Part shown: positions 22,701 through 49,823 of the stretch, piece after piece
Layout of the letters: every line of letters begins with the position of its first letter
Position numbering within the stretch: position 1 is the stretch's first letter
Assembly: GCA_002104895.1 (NCBI GenBank)
Contig: MCFG01000340.1
Coordinates: 1 to 64,000 of the forward strand
DNA: 64,000 nucleotides
Direction of reading: 5' to 3'
Source of the DNA: Anaeromyces robustus
Taxonomy: Eukaryota; Neocallimastigomycota; Neocallimastigomycetes; Neocallimastigales; Neocallimastigaceae
Translations under genes and position numbers: made by a program
The notes under the pieces: generated by a model
What the model saw: only the letters and a program-made list of their open reading frames with translations
Database searches by the model: none
What the model was told of the DNA's origin: nothing

Positions 22701-23044
22701 AACCTAAAACTAAAGTACTACACCAAAAAAACAATATTATATTTAGTTGTCTTCAAATTAAGAATCCTATACATCAATCAAGACATAATTCAATTTACAA
22801 TAATGAAATCGGTAATTCAAGTTCTAAAAACTTAATAGAAAGAAACATAAATCTTAACGATAATTATGATTTAATGAAAAATCACATTACTAAAAAAAAG
22901 CATGAAAATAATTTAGTTGATAGTTTTATTGATAGCTTTATTAATAAGCAAAATAAAAATGATTCTAATAAAGAAAAATCAATTACATGGCCTAAAACAG
23001 GCTGGAGTAGATATTTCCAGAATTCTATCGAAAACACATTTTAA
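19761..23044 (+). CDS. Asn/Lys/Ser-rich protein of unknown function with internal repeats
   Basis: Three exons (19761-19765, 19872-19943, 20026-23044) give about 1031 aa. The start encodes MRKKEHISNCEIAKKIIPFY and is followed by YTHDDFCVSDSEYDEE, an acidic patch often seen in nuclear proteins. A Lys-rich tract at about 78-98 looks like a nuclear localisation signal. Residues about 260-420 hold three tandem copies of a 53-residue unit ending DFEIDENLIGNKN, with an earlier single copy DFLIDEDLIGNNN. A second recurrent motif, L-x-x-L-F-x-N/D, appears at least four times (DPLSLFSNE, ELIDLFSND, ELYDLFTND, ELLQLFNDE). KNKLDFYF and QVSLLSLF resemble PCNA-interacting boxes. The C-terminus (SITWPKTGWSRYFQNS) is the only Trp-containing, ordered-looking part. 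I do not recognise the family; function is unknown. The first exon is only 5 bp, so the start is the weakest part of the model. Confidence 0.7.
20723..21200 (+). repeat. Coding tandem repeat, three 159-bp units
   Basis: Units begin near 20723, 20882 and 21041 and each encode 53 residues. The second and third are nearly identical at the DNA level. The first is more diverged at its 5' half. The reading frame is kept. Confidence 0.9.
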
Positions 23045-23529
23045 TTTATCTTCTTATTTTCATATAATTATTAATTTATTAATAGTTTTTTTTTTTTTTT
23101 TTTTTAGATGCTTTTGTAAATATATTCTAAGTTTTTTTTTGTTTTTTTTATTTATTAATTCATTTATACATTTATAGATATATATTTACTTATTTATATA
23201 TATATTTATTTATTTTTATTTATTTACTTATTATTTATTTATTTATTTATTGTATATGTTAATTTATATATATTTATTTATTTAAATATTTAATATTCTA
23301 AAATAATATATATTAATAATAAAAACATAATAAAATAATTAATATTAAATATAATAAATAATAAATATTACAATTAAGTTTAATGTACATTTTTTTGGAT
23401 ATTAATTTATTTTAATTTTAAACTAAATAATATGATTAATTTTATAAATAAAAAAGATTGTTTTGCTTCTTATTTAAAATAAAAAAAAAAAATAAAAATA
23501 AAAAAAAAAAACTATAAAATAAACTATTT

Positions 23530-23568
<39 letters not shown>

Positions 23569-23724
23569 GTAATTGTAATAGTAATAAAGCAATAAACATA
23601 TAGTGAAATAAAAATAAAAAAAAAAACGAATAAATAAATAAATAAATAAATAAATTAGAAAAAAAAATAAATAAATAAATAAAAAATAATTTAATAATAA
23701 TAAAAATAGTAATTTGTAATAAAC
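23045..23724. other. Intergenic spacer
   Basis: A/T-only spacer with ATTT-type repeats near 23170-23285, AAT repeats near 23530-23570 and AAAT repeats near 23630-23690. No gene was seen. Confidence 0.5.
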
Positions 23725-28414
<4,690 letters not shown>

Positions 28415-28493
28415 ATAATATAGAATAGAAAAAATATAATGTTAATTATTATAATATATATATATAATAATTATGATTATATATATTTAATAA

Positions 28494-28690
28494 TTATTTT
28501 ATTTATAAATAATTATTATAAATATACTCAATAATATAGAATTTAATAAAAAAAATTAAATAAAATGAAATAAAAATAATAAAATAAAAAATTATTTCAT
28601 TCATAAATAATTATTATAATACTCAACTAATAATAGTATTTAATAAAAAAAAAAATTAAATAAAATGAAATAAAAAAAATAATTAAATAA
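28494..28690. repeat. Diverged direct duplication of about 100 bp
   Basis: ATAAATAATTATTATAA..ACTCAA..TTTAATAAAA..TTAAATAAAATGAAATAAAA occurs at about 28500-28590 and again at about 28605-28680 in the same order, with small indels. Confidence 0.7.
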
Positions 28691-28771
28691 AAACAAATAA
28701 ATTAAACATAATGATAAGGGTTAGAAACTATAATTTTATATATCTAAACTTCTCTATTTCTATTATATATT

Positions 28772-28790
28772 TATCTATCTATCTATCTAT

Positions 28791-28877
<87 letters not shown>

Positions 28878-28894
28878 TTCATTCATTCATTCAT

Positions 28895-28941
<47 letters not shown>

Positions 28942-28958
28942 TTCATTCATTCATTCAT

Positions 28959-29017
<59 letters not shown>

Positions 29018-29020
29018 TTT
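28772..29020. repeat. (ATTT)n array with ATTC and ATCT variants
   Basis: About 60 units in the intergenic spacer. ATCT variants mark the left end, and two short blocks of ATTC (28879-28893 and 28941-28958) interrupt it. Confidence 0.95.
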
Positions 29021-29814
29021 TATTTATTGAGCTAAAAATTTGTTAAATTTAAATAAGGCAGTAATTTTAAAAATATATAATCTTTAAAATGTTTTATTAT
29101 ATACTTAAGCAAGATATATAATGCGTATCTTTTAAAACCACTTTATATTAAAAATATAAATATTTATAAATGTTTGATTAATAATTATTATATTATAACA
29201 ATGACACAAATAGATAAAAAGAAATTGAAATAATAGTACTACTAAAAAAATTAATTAGGAAATTTTAAAATAAAAAAAACTTTAATAATTTATTTTAATT
29301 TGATCATTTAACTTTAAAATATGTTAAGATAATATAATTAACTTTATTATAAAATTGGAACAAAAGAAAAAAGTGAAAAAAATATGAAATAAATATCCAT
29401 AAAAGTTTTAAAATCTTTATTTTAATATTAGAAATATAATTAATAAACTATACATATTTTAAAAGTAAAATAATTTTAAATATTATATAATTTACTACTA
29501 ATTACACAAATCTAATTTTTATATTAGAATCAAAATTATGATAATCTAACGAAAAAAAAAATAATATATAATATAATAAAATGAAAGAAAAAAAAAATAA
29601 AAAATAAAAAAAAAAAAAAAAAAAGAAAATTTAATTAAATGTTCCGAATTTCAATCATGTAAAAGTAATTTTTTTTTTTCCTTTTTTTTTTTTTTGATTT
29701 ATAATTCTTTAAAGTTAAATTAGTAGATATATTAAATAAAGATGATTTAAAAAGTAATGAGTAAAATTTCATAATTAATAAGAATCTTAATTATTATAAT
29801 TATAAATTGTTATT

Positions 29815-29880
29815 TTTTTTTCTTTTCTTTTATTTTTTTTTTTCTTTTTTTTTTCTTTTTTTTTTCCTTTTTTTTTTTAT
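29815..29880 (+). promoter_or_regulatory. Pyrimidine (T/C) tract upstream of the Cys-rich gene
   Basis: T-runs broken by single C residues extend over about 65 bp, ending about 135 bp before the ATG at 30017. T-rich tracts are common in fungal promoters; the assignment is inference from position. Confidence 0.35.
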
Positions 29881-30016
29881 TTAATATTTATTATATATTA
29901 GTTTTAAAAGAATAGTTTATATATATTAGATAACATTTTTTATTTTATATTTAAAATAATAATATTTAAAAATATTTAATTTCTTTTTGTAAATTTTAAT
30001 AAAATTTTAATTCAAA

Positions 30017-30592
30017 ATGCCAAACGATGAAAAGATTTATCCAATTTCTTCTGAAGAAGAACAATTAATTAATGCACCAGAAACGGCTTATGTTAATACT
30101 CGTGGATATGATGCAACACAGATGCCAATACCATATGCTGATCAACAATCATCAGGATCATATCAAGCACCAGCTAATCCCGATACAACAGCTTATACAA
30201 ATCCATTTACTAACACTACACAACAATTTACCACAAATACCTATAATACTACTACACAATATTCTAATGCACAAAATTATCCTGTTCAGAGTTCTTCCAA
30301 TAATACTCCTGTAAAAAATGAAGAAACTGATAGAGATGCAGCCTCATCATTATGTACTCTTTGTTGTGGACTTACCTTATGGTAATTAATAAATTTATAT
30401 AAATAATAAATTAATTATTTTCATTATTTATATATTTATTTGGATTTGAATATTAATAATAATAAAAATTTATATCATAATATTAAATTAATTTTTATAT
30501 AAAATTTATATAGTACAACATTATTTACATGCTGTTTAGGATGCTGTAGATGTTGCTGTTGTAATTGTGGTGACTTGGAGGACATGGAATAA
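30017..30592 (+). CDS. Small Gln/Asn/Thr-rich protein with a Cys-rich C-terminal tail
   Basis: Two exons (30017-30381, 30514-30592) give 147 aa. Residues 1-105 are hydrophilic, poor in Lys and rich in Gln, Asn, Thr, Tyr and Pro. The last 40 residues are dominated by cysteine: LCTLCCGLTLC, then TTLFTCCLGCCRCCCCNC, then acidic GDLEDME at the end. The layout (low-complexity polar head, short hydrophobic Cys-rich tail, acidic end) resembles CYSTM-type and palmitoylated Cys-string tail-anchored proteins, but I cannot assign it to a named family. Membrane attachment through palmitoylated cysteines is inference. Codon use here includes more G and C than neighbouring genes, which suggests good expression. 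The exon junction splits a Cys codon. Confidence 0.75.
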
Positions 30593-30709
30593 ATATAATA
30601 TAATCATTAATAATAATACTACTAGAATAATAATTTTTTTGTATTTTTAATATTTTCAGTATATATATAACTTTAACACTTTAAATTAATTTTAGTGTTT
30701 TCATATCAA

Positions 30710-30778
30710 ATTACATAATAATATATTATTATCCTAAAAATTGAATTACATAATAATATATTATTATCCTAAAAATTC
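30710..30778. repeat. Twofold 35-bp direct repeat containing a palindrome
   Basis: The unit ATTACATAATAATATATTAT plus TATCCTAAAAATT occurs at 30710 and 30745. Each copy contains the perfect palindrome TAATAATATATTATTA. It lies about 120-190 bp after the Cys-rich gene stop, so it could be part of its 3' end. Confidence 0.8.
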
Positions 30779-31043
30779 CTTTTATTTAAACCTAATCATT
30801 AATTGTAAATAAATAATTTTGTATAAAAAGTTATAACATTTTATACAATAATAATTATTGCTAAATCATAATACATTTTTTGTTGATTAATACAATATTA
30901 CAATTTTTCATTTTATATAATTTATAATTTGTAATGTAAAAAAAAAAAAAAACATTTATAAAGAATATAAAAAAATAAAAATAAAAATAAAAATAAAAAT
31001 AAAAATAAAAATAATAAATAATAAATATATAAAGTTATTCAAG

Positions 31044-31190
31044 TATTTAAATATAATATATATTCATTAAAAATATTTAAATATAATATATATTCATTAA
31101 AAATATTTAAATATAAAATATTTAAATATAATTATATATATGGATAGTTATGTAATAAAAATATAATTATATATATGGATAGTTATGTAA
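31044..31190. repeat. Two adjacent short tandem duplications
   Basis: A unit of about 30 bp with ATATATTCATTAAAAA is doubled at about 31044-31103. A unit of about 34 bp with ATATATGGATAGTTATGTAA is doubled at about 31120-31190. Confidence 0.8.
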
Positions 31191-31227
31191 TTAATAAATA
31201 TATATAATAATATATTAACATTATGAT

Positions 31228-31822
<595 letters not shown>

Positions 31823-32361
31823 TCAATTTGAAAAATTTTAATATGAAAAATGTTTTTCTAATTTTATTTTAAAGTTTCATTGTCCACATAATAATTTTTA
31901 ATTTTTAATTTATTTTTTTTTAAATGGTGAAATAATTTGATTTTTTTTTTTTTTACTGCAAAAACTTTTTGTTGACATAAAATAGTTTTATTATTTATTA
32001 TATTAAAATAAATAAAGATATTATGATTTGTTTATTTTTAGAAATTATAGTATATATGCAAATTATTATTTAAATATTGAATTTGTTTAATAATAACGAT
32101 ATTACAATAATAAATTAAAATTAATAAATAATAAATAGTATTATTAAATACTTAAATGTTATAAAAAAATAATTGTTTTTTTATAACATTTAAGTAAAAA
32201 GGACAAAGTCAATGATTACAAATTTCAATTTTTAATTTATATTATTAATTTTATAGTAGTATTTTTAAATACTTTTTTTATAGAAAATTATATAATTTTT
32301 TAAATATAAATAAGAGTAATATTTCTTCTTTTTTTTTTTAAAAGATATAATAAATAATAGA

Positions 32362-33582
32362 ATGGTACAAACTTCAATTTCAAATGGTAACAGCCATTTA
32401 AAATTTAATCCTTTATTAGATAAAGTATTAAATGATAAAACAGCTATATCAAATAATGCTTATTATTATACTTCAGAAACTATTCAACCACTAGTAAAAA
32501 GTCTACCTAAATATAACTATATTAAATGTTTTTGTCCTATTCATGGTGACCAACCAGACAATGATAAACATAAATGTTCATTAAATGATAAAGAATATCA
32601 TTGTATTTCATCATTGAGATATAATTGCGCACATTGTAATAGTGAAAATGGAAGAGGTTTATCACATATAGCATTTCAAAAACATTTGCGTAAATATCAT
32701 ATTAATGTATTAAATACAATAGATACTAAGGGTTATGTAAGTTTTTGTTATATATATTATTATAATATATAATATATATTATATATAATATTAATATAGT
32801 ATTGATATATTGATATTAAAATAATTTTACATTAAAATATATATATTAATATTTTACTTTTATTTTTGTTTCACTTTTATTAATTTTTTTTAGAGTAAAA
32901 GAAAAACGTCATATACACCAGTTATGATATCTATTACAGGAAAATCCAATAATAGTACATTTAATAAGTCAAATACAAGAGAAATAGAAACATCTCCAAA
33001 TATGACATCATCTTATTTACCATCAAATAGAAATATATTAGGTGTTTCTAATAGAGAAAATCCAATTTCATGTCACAAGATAAAGATTAATTCAGTATCA
33101 TTAAATAAGAATAAAAATATTTCTGTAAATTCAAGTTCAAGAAGTAATAATTCAAATTATTCATACTCATTTATCAGTTTACAATTGATATGTGCTTGTG
33201 AATTATTGATCGAAAAAACTTTAGAAGATGTTTTTCATGAATCTTATTTATCATATGATATACCAACAAAATTAATGGTTTTGAAATATGCTATTACAGA
33301 TAACAAAATAGAATGGTAGTGTATTATTAATTTAAATTATTGTTAATATTATATGTTAATAATGCTAATATTTTCTTATTACAATTTAATTAATTATGAT
33401 TTATTTTATTATTATTACTATTATTTGTAATTAGTGAAAGTTCGTTTAAGAAGAAAATAGTTAACTGCATTGAAACGTTGGAAAATTACTTTAATATAAA
33501 TAATAAGATGGGCTTGTTTGATTTAGAAAGAGAATTAAGACTCTTTTTACAATTTTTGTTAAATTACACTAAAAAATGTTAA
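32362..33582 (+). CDS. Zinc-finger-like protein of unknown function
   Basis: Three exons (32362-32736, 32894-33315, 33435-33582) give about 314 aa. Residues about 50-115 hold a metal-binding-looking region: KCFCPIHGD, then KHKC, YHC, and finally CAHCNSENGRG followed by FQKHLRKYH. The last part matches the C-x2-C ... H-x4-H spacing of a C2H2 finger, and the earlier Cys/His could form a second site. A Ser/Asn-rich linker follows (about 125-225). The C-terminal 90 residues are helical (ISLQLICACELLIEKTLEDV; LFDLERELRLFLQFLLNY), perhaps an interaction domain. I do not recognise a family. A DNA- or protein-binding role is only inference from the finger. The 3' end is close (about 280 bp) and convergent to the delta-tubulin gene. 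Confidence 0.7.
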
Positions 33583-33866
33583 ATATATAAATATTGTTAT
33601 ATATTAATGTTTTTAATGTATTAAATTTTGATTTTTTCTTTTTATAACTAGTGTAAGAGTTTTTTTGGAATAAAATAAAAATAATTATACAATATATATA
33701 TATATATATATATAGTTATTTTTTTTATAGTTTTTATTTTTTTACTTTTGTGTAATGTGTAATTAATTCAATATATGAATTTTTACATTTACAGAATATT
33801 TTATAATGATAATTTAAATAATACATTCAATATGATATAAATTATATATCATTTAAATATAATTTA

Positions 33867-35680
<1,814 letters not shown>

Positions 35681-35997
35681 TTTTTTTTTTTAAATAATTA
35701 TATGATAAAATTATGTACTACATGTATATATCCTCATTTTTAAAATATTAATTATAAATAATATAATTAAAATTAAATTAAATAATTTAATATAATATGT
35801 AATTATTTTAAATAATTTTATTTCTTTTATATATATAAAAATCAATTAAATTAATATTAAATTAATAACATGCTTGGTATTAAATCAATTAATTTAAATT
35901 AGATTATTAATTGATTATTATCATTCATGTATAAATAAATATAATGAAAACAAAAATGGTTATATATAATGATATATTTATTTCTAATAAATATATT
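35681..35997. other. Short intergenic spacer
   Basis: About 317 bp between the delta-tubulin start and the ESS2 stop (both minus strand). It must contain the delta-tubulin promoter. Only A/T-rich simple sequence was seen. Confidence 0.5.
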
Positions 35998-38485
<2,488 letters not shown>

Positions 38486-39296
38486 TTTAACAGTAAAATT
38501 TATTAATAATTCTTAATATTAAAGTATGATAATCTATGAAAATTATTTTAAATAATACATAAATGATTCACGTGATCAGTATAAAACTAAGTTAATTTTA
38601 ATATATATATTAATATAAAATTTTTTTTTTAAATAATAAAATTTTTTCTATTAATTCAAAAAATATATAAAAGTACACATCCTTTTCTTCTATGATAATA
38701 AAAATTACGTATTATATATTATGTGTATGTAATAATATAATTAACATTATAATTTTATTTATTACTTTTAAAAATAAAGATATATTTATTTGTAAAAATT
38801 ATTTTAATAATATAAAATTATTCAATATATATGATAAATATATTAATTTTTCATATTTATTTTATTTTCATATTTATTTTAGTTCCCTAAAAATATAACA
38901 AATATTTTTATATAATTTATATATAATAAGATATTAAAAATGATAAAATATATATTAAATAAATGTTTATTTATTTATTTTTTTTTATTATATATAACCT
39001 TATTTTAACATTATAAACTATATTATTATATATTTTTAAAATTGAAGATAATTTATATATTAAAATAAAAATAAATAAAATAATATATAATAACTTTTTT
39101 TAAAAAAAGCTAAGATAATGTATATTTAAATGATGATAATTAAAATAATGATAAAATATACAAAAATTAAAGTTTATTATATTTAATTAGTGAAGATACA
39201 TATAAAAATATAGATTTTCATAGATTAATTTTTTATATTATTATTTTTTTTTCTTTTTAAAAATAATTATTTAAAACCAAGGGTTTAAAACTAAAA
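38486..39296. other. Divergent intergenic spacer, ESS2 / apicortin
   Basis: About 0.8 kb shared by two divergent promoters. It contains the palindrome TCACGTGA about 85 bp upstream of the ESS2 start, annotated separately. Open frames here are A/T noise. Confidence 0.55.
38568..38575. promoter_or_regulatory. TCACGTGA palindrome (bHLH/Cbf1-type E-box)
   Basis: Exact eight-base palindrome 83 bp upstream of the ESS2 ATG and 722 bp upstream of the apicortin ATG. In DNA this AT-rich such a GC-containing palindrome is rare. The core CACGTG is the site of Cbf1/bHLH factors in fungi. Function here is inference. Confidence 0.4.
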
Positions 39297-40324
39297 ATGA
39301 AAAAACAATCTGTAACAGAAAGATTAACTGATCCATCTAAATATACTGTAAGATTAAGTATAATATAGAATACTTTCATTAAAAAAAAAAACATATTTAA
39401 ATATTATATAGAATTGAAGTAATTCATTATATTAATTTCAATATAGGGATCTCATAAAGAAAGATTTGATGCAAATGGAAAAGGAAGAGGTCTAGCAGGA
39501 AGAGAAGATTTATGTATTAATGATGGAAATACAAGTTCTAAAAGTAGAAATCATGCAATTGAAAATTCAGTTGAACCAAGAGTATGTATAATTTAATAAA
39601 AATAAAATACAAAATAAAGTAAAAGAAAAAGTGAGAAATAAATAAATTTTTAATATTAAAAATTTAATTAATATCCCAATATAGCCAAAGAATAAACCAG
39701 TTGTACACAAAGTTAATAATTACGGAACAACTGCAAAAAAAGTTACATTCTTTGAATATGCCAATAAAAATCATGCTGGAGAAATGGTCGTGTTAACAAA
39801 ACAAAAATTCCCAACTATGAAACAAGTATTTATTGATATTAATAATTTTTTTTTTTTTATATTGTGTTCAATAATTTTATATATTTTATCATCATTTAAA
39901 AGTACATATTTTTTCTTTTTTTTTTTAAAAAAAAATTTGTTTAATTATTTCTAATATAATACAATATAATATAATATAATATATATAATATCTGTATTAT
40001 ATTTTTATTTAAGGTTAATGATTTTACTACAGCTATGATTCCAACAGGAAAAAGTAAATTAATTTTTGATAAGGATATGAAACAAATTAAAGAAATTGAT
40101 GAATTTATTGCTGGAGAAAAATATTTAATTTTAACACCATATGGTAATAGAATATATATTAGATTTATTAATATTATTATAATAAGTAAAGAAAAAATTT
40201 TTAATTTTTTTTTTTTTTGTTTAAAATAATATTATATATTTTTTGTTCTTAATTTATTATTGACATAGATAAGCAACATCTTGTTGATGAAAAAATCCCA
40301 ATTCATTTTAAAGAAAACAAATAA
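39297..40324 (+). CDS. Apicortin (partial p25-alpha motif plus doublecortin domain)
   Basis: Five exons (39297-39347, 39447-39581, 39685-39825, 40014-40143, 40269-40324) give 170 aa. Residues 4-40 read VTERLTDPSKYTGSHKERFD followed by GKGRGLAGRED, the conserved C-terminal box of p25-alpha/TPPP proteins (RLTD..K(Y/F)TG(S/T)HKERFD..GKGxGxAGR). From about residue 70 a doublecortin fold follows: AKKVTFFEYANKNHAGEMVV, FPTMKQVNDFTTAMIP, KLIFDKDMKQIKEIDEFIAG and EKYLILTPY. This domain pairing defines apicortins, which bind and stabilise microtubules. They are known from apicomplexans, Trichoplax and zoosporic fungi. Length fits the family. Fungal members are thought to be tied to the flagellum, which agrees with RPGRIP1L and delta-tubulin nearby. 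The first p25-alpha half (the EF-hand-like part of TPPP) is absent, as expected for apicortin. Confidence 0.9.
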
Positions 40325-40587
40325 TTAGATAATATACTATTATTAAATATTTCCCTGTATAATACAAAAAAATAAATATAATAAAAAAATAAGAATAATA
40401 AAAATTACATAATAATAAAACATTAAATTTAATATAATATATTTATTATTATTATAAATAATTTATATATTTTATGCTGTTATTATTTATAATTATATAG
40501 TGTATTATAATCATAATAAAACATTACTTTATTAATAATTCTCATTATTATTAATTAAACATATATGGAAATATTTTTTTTATTAAT

Positions 40588-40620
40588 TATATCCGATTTT
40601 ACTTATTTAAATCGGATATA
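40588..40620. other. Perfect 12-bp inverted repeat (hairpin)
   Basis: TATATCCGATTT, a 9-base loop, then AAATCGGATATA. It lies 264 bp after the apicortin stop. The CCGA/TCGG core makes it much more stable than chance A/T palindromes here. It may be a 3'-end element or the remnant of a small inverted-repeat element. Confidence 0.6.
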
Positions 40621-40763
40621 TATTGTATTTTTTTTCCACCTAATTCTGTATATTATTTTGAGGGATTAGATTAGATAAAAATCACTAATTTGTTATCATA
40701 ATAATTACATAAATCTATGAAATTATATATATTTACTTTTTTTTATTGTATATCTATTGTATA

Positions 40764-40771
40764 TCACGTGA
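40764..40771. promoter_or_regulatory. TCACGTGA palindrome (second copy)
   Basis: Identical to the site at 38568-38575, so the apicortin gene is flanked by two copies. It is 1.18 kb upstream of the HECT E3 start. Binding by a bHLH/Cbf1-type factor is inference. Confidence 0.35.
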
Positions 40772-41948
40772 TTACTATTATATTTTGACAAAATAAATAA
40801 ATTATTATACATATAATATATATATGCACATTCAATATATATAAACTTTATTAATTTTATTAATGGAATAATTTATAAATATATGAATAAATTATGAATA
40901 TATTATAATATATTGAAAATAATAAGCCTTATATATATTTTAAAGAAAACAAAGATAAAAAAATTTTATTATTTTTAATAAAAAAAAGAATGTTAAAAGG
41001 AATTTTTTTTTCTTTTTTTTTTTTTTTCTAAAGAATAAAATTAATTATAAAAAAATATATACATATATTTTTTATTTTTATAATATTATTATTATGATAA
41101 TAAACTGAATATAAATGTATAAAGGGATAAATAAACTGATCAAAAAATATTCAACTAAATATTTTTTATATCATATTTAATAATAATAATAATATTATTA
41201 TCAATAAAAGTAAAATATATAGTATACTTTTGTTAAAAAGTAATATTATTTTTATCTTCATTAATATTTTAATATTTATATCCAACATCTATTTTAAATT
41301 ATCTTTTAATATTTTTATACTACATTTTTAATTATATAATTTTATTATTATATATTTTAATATTAATAAATATTTAATCAATCATATATACTTTACTAAA
41401 ATATTAATATTCAATAAAAATTCATATTAAGATGATAAATGATAATTGATATTATTAAAGTTATTTAAAAGTTTATTTATCTTATAATTCAAATATAACA
41501 TTAAAAAGATTTTTTAATGAATATTTTAAATGAAGTTTAGTTTATAACAAATAATAATAAATAGTATTTCAAAATTAATCTATTATGATTTTTCAAATAA
41601 TAGAAAGATATTCGGGGATAATTTTTGCTAAGCATTTAATAATAATATAGCAATAGTAATAATAAAAATATAATATAATAATAATCTCATTATTATTATT
41701 ACAGTAAAATATTTTATTTCGTTAATTATAGTCAATATATATATACAAATTTAGTAATATAAATTTATTTAGAAAATTATTTTTTTAAAAAATTCTTATA
41801 ATATTATAATATATAGTCATTATTATTTATTTTCTTTAAATAGGTATAGATTCTTTCATTTTTATATATTATAAATATATATATTTATCTAATAATATTT
41901 TTTATTTTATTATTATAATAAAAAAAAAAAAAAGTTTAAAAGCTTCTT

Positions 41949-48601
<6,653 letters not shown>

Positions 48602-48954
48602 ATTAAAAATATTATAAATATAATCATTAAAATTATATCTGATATAAAAACATTTTTTTTTTTTTTTTATTTTTCTTTTTTTTAAACTAAAAAATATGTA
48701 TCTATTAAATTATTCATTATTCTAATTGTTAAAATTTATTTAATTTTAAATTTTTTAATTACTAAATATTTAAAATTATTTATTTATTCAAAATAACTTC
48801 TATTTCTCTTTTTTTTTTTTTTCAATATTATATTTTTTTTATAAATAATAAAATTTAAAATTAATTTGTAATAGTAATGATATATAATAAAATAAGATAC
48901 AAAAAAAAAAAAAAAAAAAAAAAAAAATAAATAAAATAATTAAAAATTAAAAAT

Positions 48955-48964
48955 AATAAAAAGA

Positions 48965-49004
<40 letters not shown>

Positions 49005-49044
49005 AAATAAATAATAAATAAATAAATAAATAATAAATAAATAA

Positions 49045-49115
<71 letters not shown>

Positions 49116-49499
49116 ATATTAAATGAATGAATAAATAAATAAATAATAAATAAATAAATAAATAAATAAATATTAAATAAATAAATATTAAATAAATGAA
49201 TGAATAAATAAATATTGAATAAATAAATAAATAAATAAATATTAAATAAATAAATATTAAATAAATGAATGAATAAATAAATATTAAATAAATATATAAA
49301 TAATAAATAAATAAATAATTATTAAATAAATGAATAGATAAATAAATAAATAAATAAATAATAAATAAATGATTATTAAATAAATGAATAAATAAATAAA
49401 TAATAAATAAATGATTATTAAATAAATGAATAAATAAATAAATAAATAAATTAATATTAAAAAAATAATAAATAAATAATAAATGAATGAATGAATGAA

Positions 49500-49530
<31 letters not shown>

Positions 49531-49545
49531 ATACATATTAAATAA
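48955..49545. repeat. Degenerate (AAAT)n array of about 590 bp
   Basis: AAAT units are interrupted every few copies by AAT, ATATT, ATGA or ATTATT, giving a higher-order pattern. Blocks such as AAATAAATGATTATTAAATA recur, so it differs from the pure array at 31228-31822. Confidence 0.92.
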
Positions 49546-49823
49546 ATGATAAATTAATAGATCAGTATTGTATTGTTACATTAAATATAATTCTTAATAA
49601 TAATAAATCTAAAAAATATTTATTTAATTTATATATAAATAAATCATATATTAACAATATATTTATTATTTATCCTTTACGTTTGTTTTATATTAATTTT
49701 TTTTATCAAAAATTTTTTAACAAAATATATGCTTTTTATATATATATTAATATATATATATAAAAGACATATATTTTGTATTATAATCAAATTGATTTAT
49801 TAAAAAAAAAAATAATACATATT

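Larger units (their letters stand above)
28415..30016. other. Intergenic spacer
   Basis: 1.6 kb without a recognisable gene. It holds a diverged duplication of about 100 bp (28494-28690), an ATTT array and, just before the next gene, a pyrimidine tract of T with scattered C (29815-29880). Confidence 0.5.
40325..41948. other. Intergenic spacer
   Basis: 1.6 kb of A/T DNA between apicortin and the HECT E3 gene. Apart from a GC-containing hairpin (40588-40620) and a TCACGTGA site (40764-40771) nothing stands out. No coding exon was found. Confidence 0.5.

Noticed and set aside
28772-29020. CRISPR-like or satellite array
   Set aside because: The unit is 4 bp with no spacers; it is a simple microsatellite.
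38692-38898. 68-residue open frame between ESS2 and apicortin
   Set aside because: Composition is pure A/T noise (Ile, Phe, Tyr, Asn, Lys), with no splice partner and no conserved motif.
48940-49536. 198-residue Leu/Ile/Phe/Tyr-rich frame that could look like a membrane protein
   Set aside because: Product of a degenerate AAAT array; there are no residues outside the repeat alphabet.
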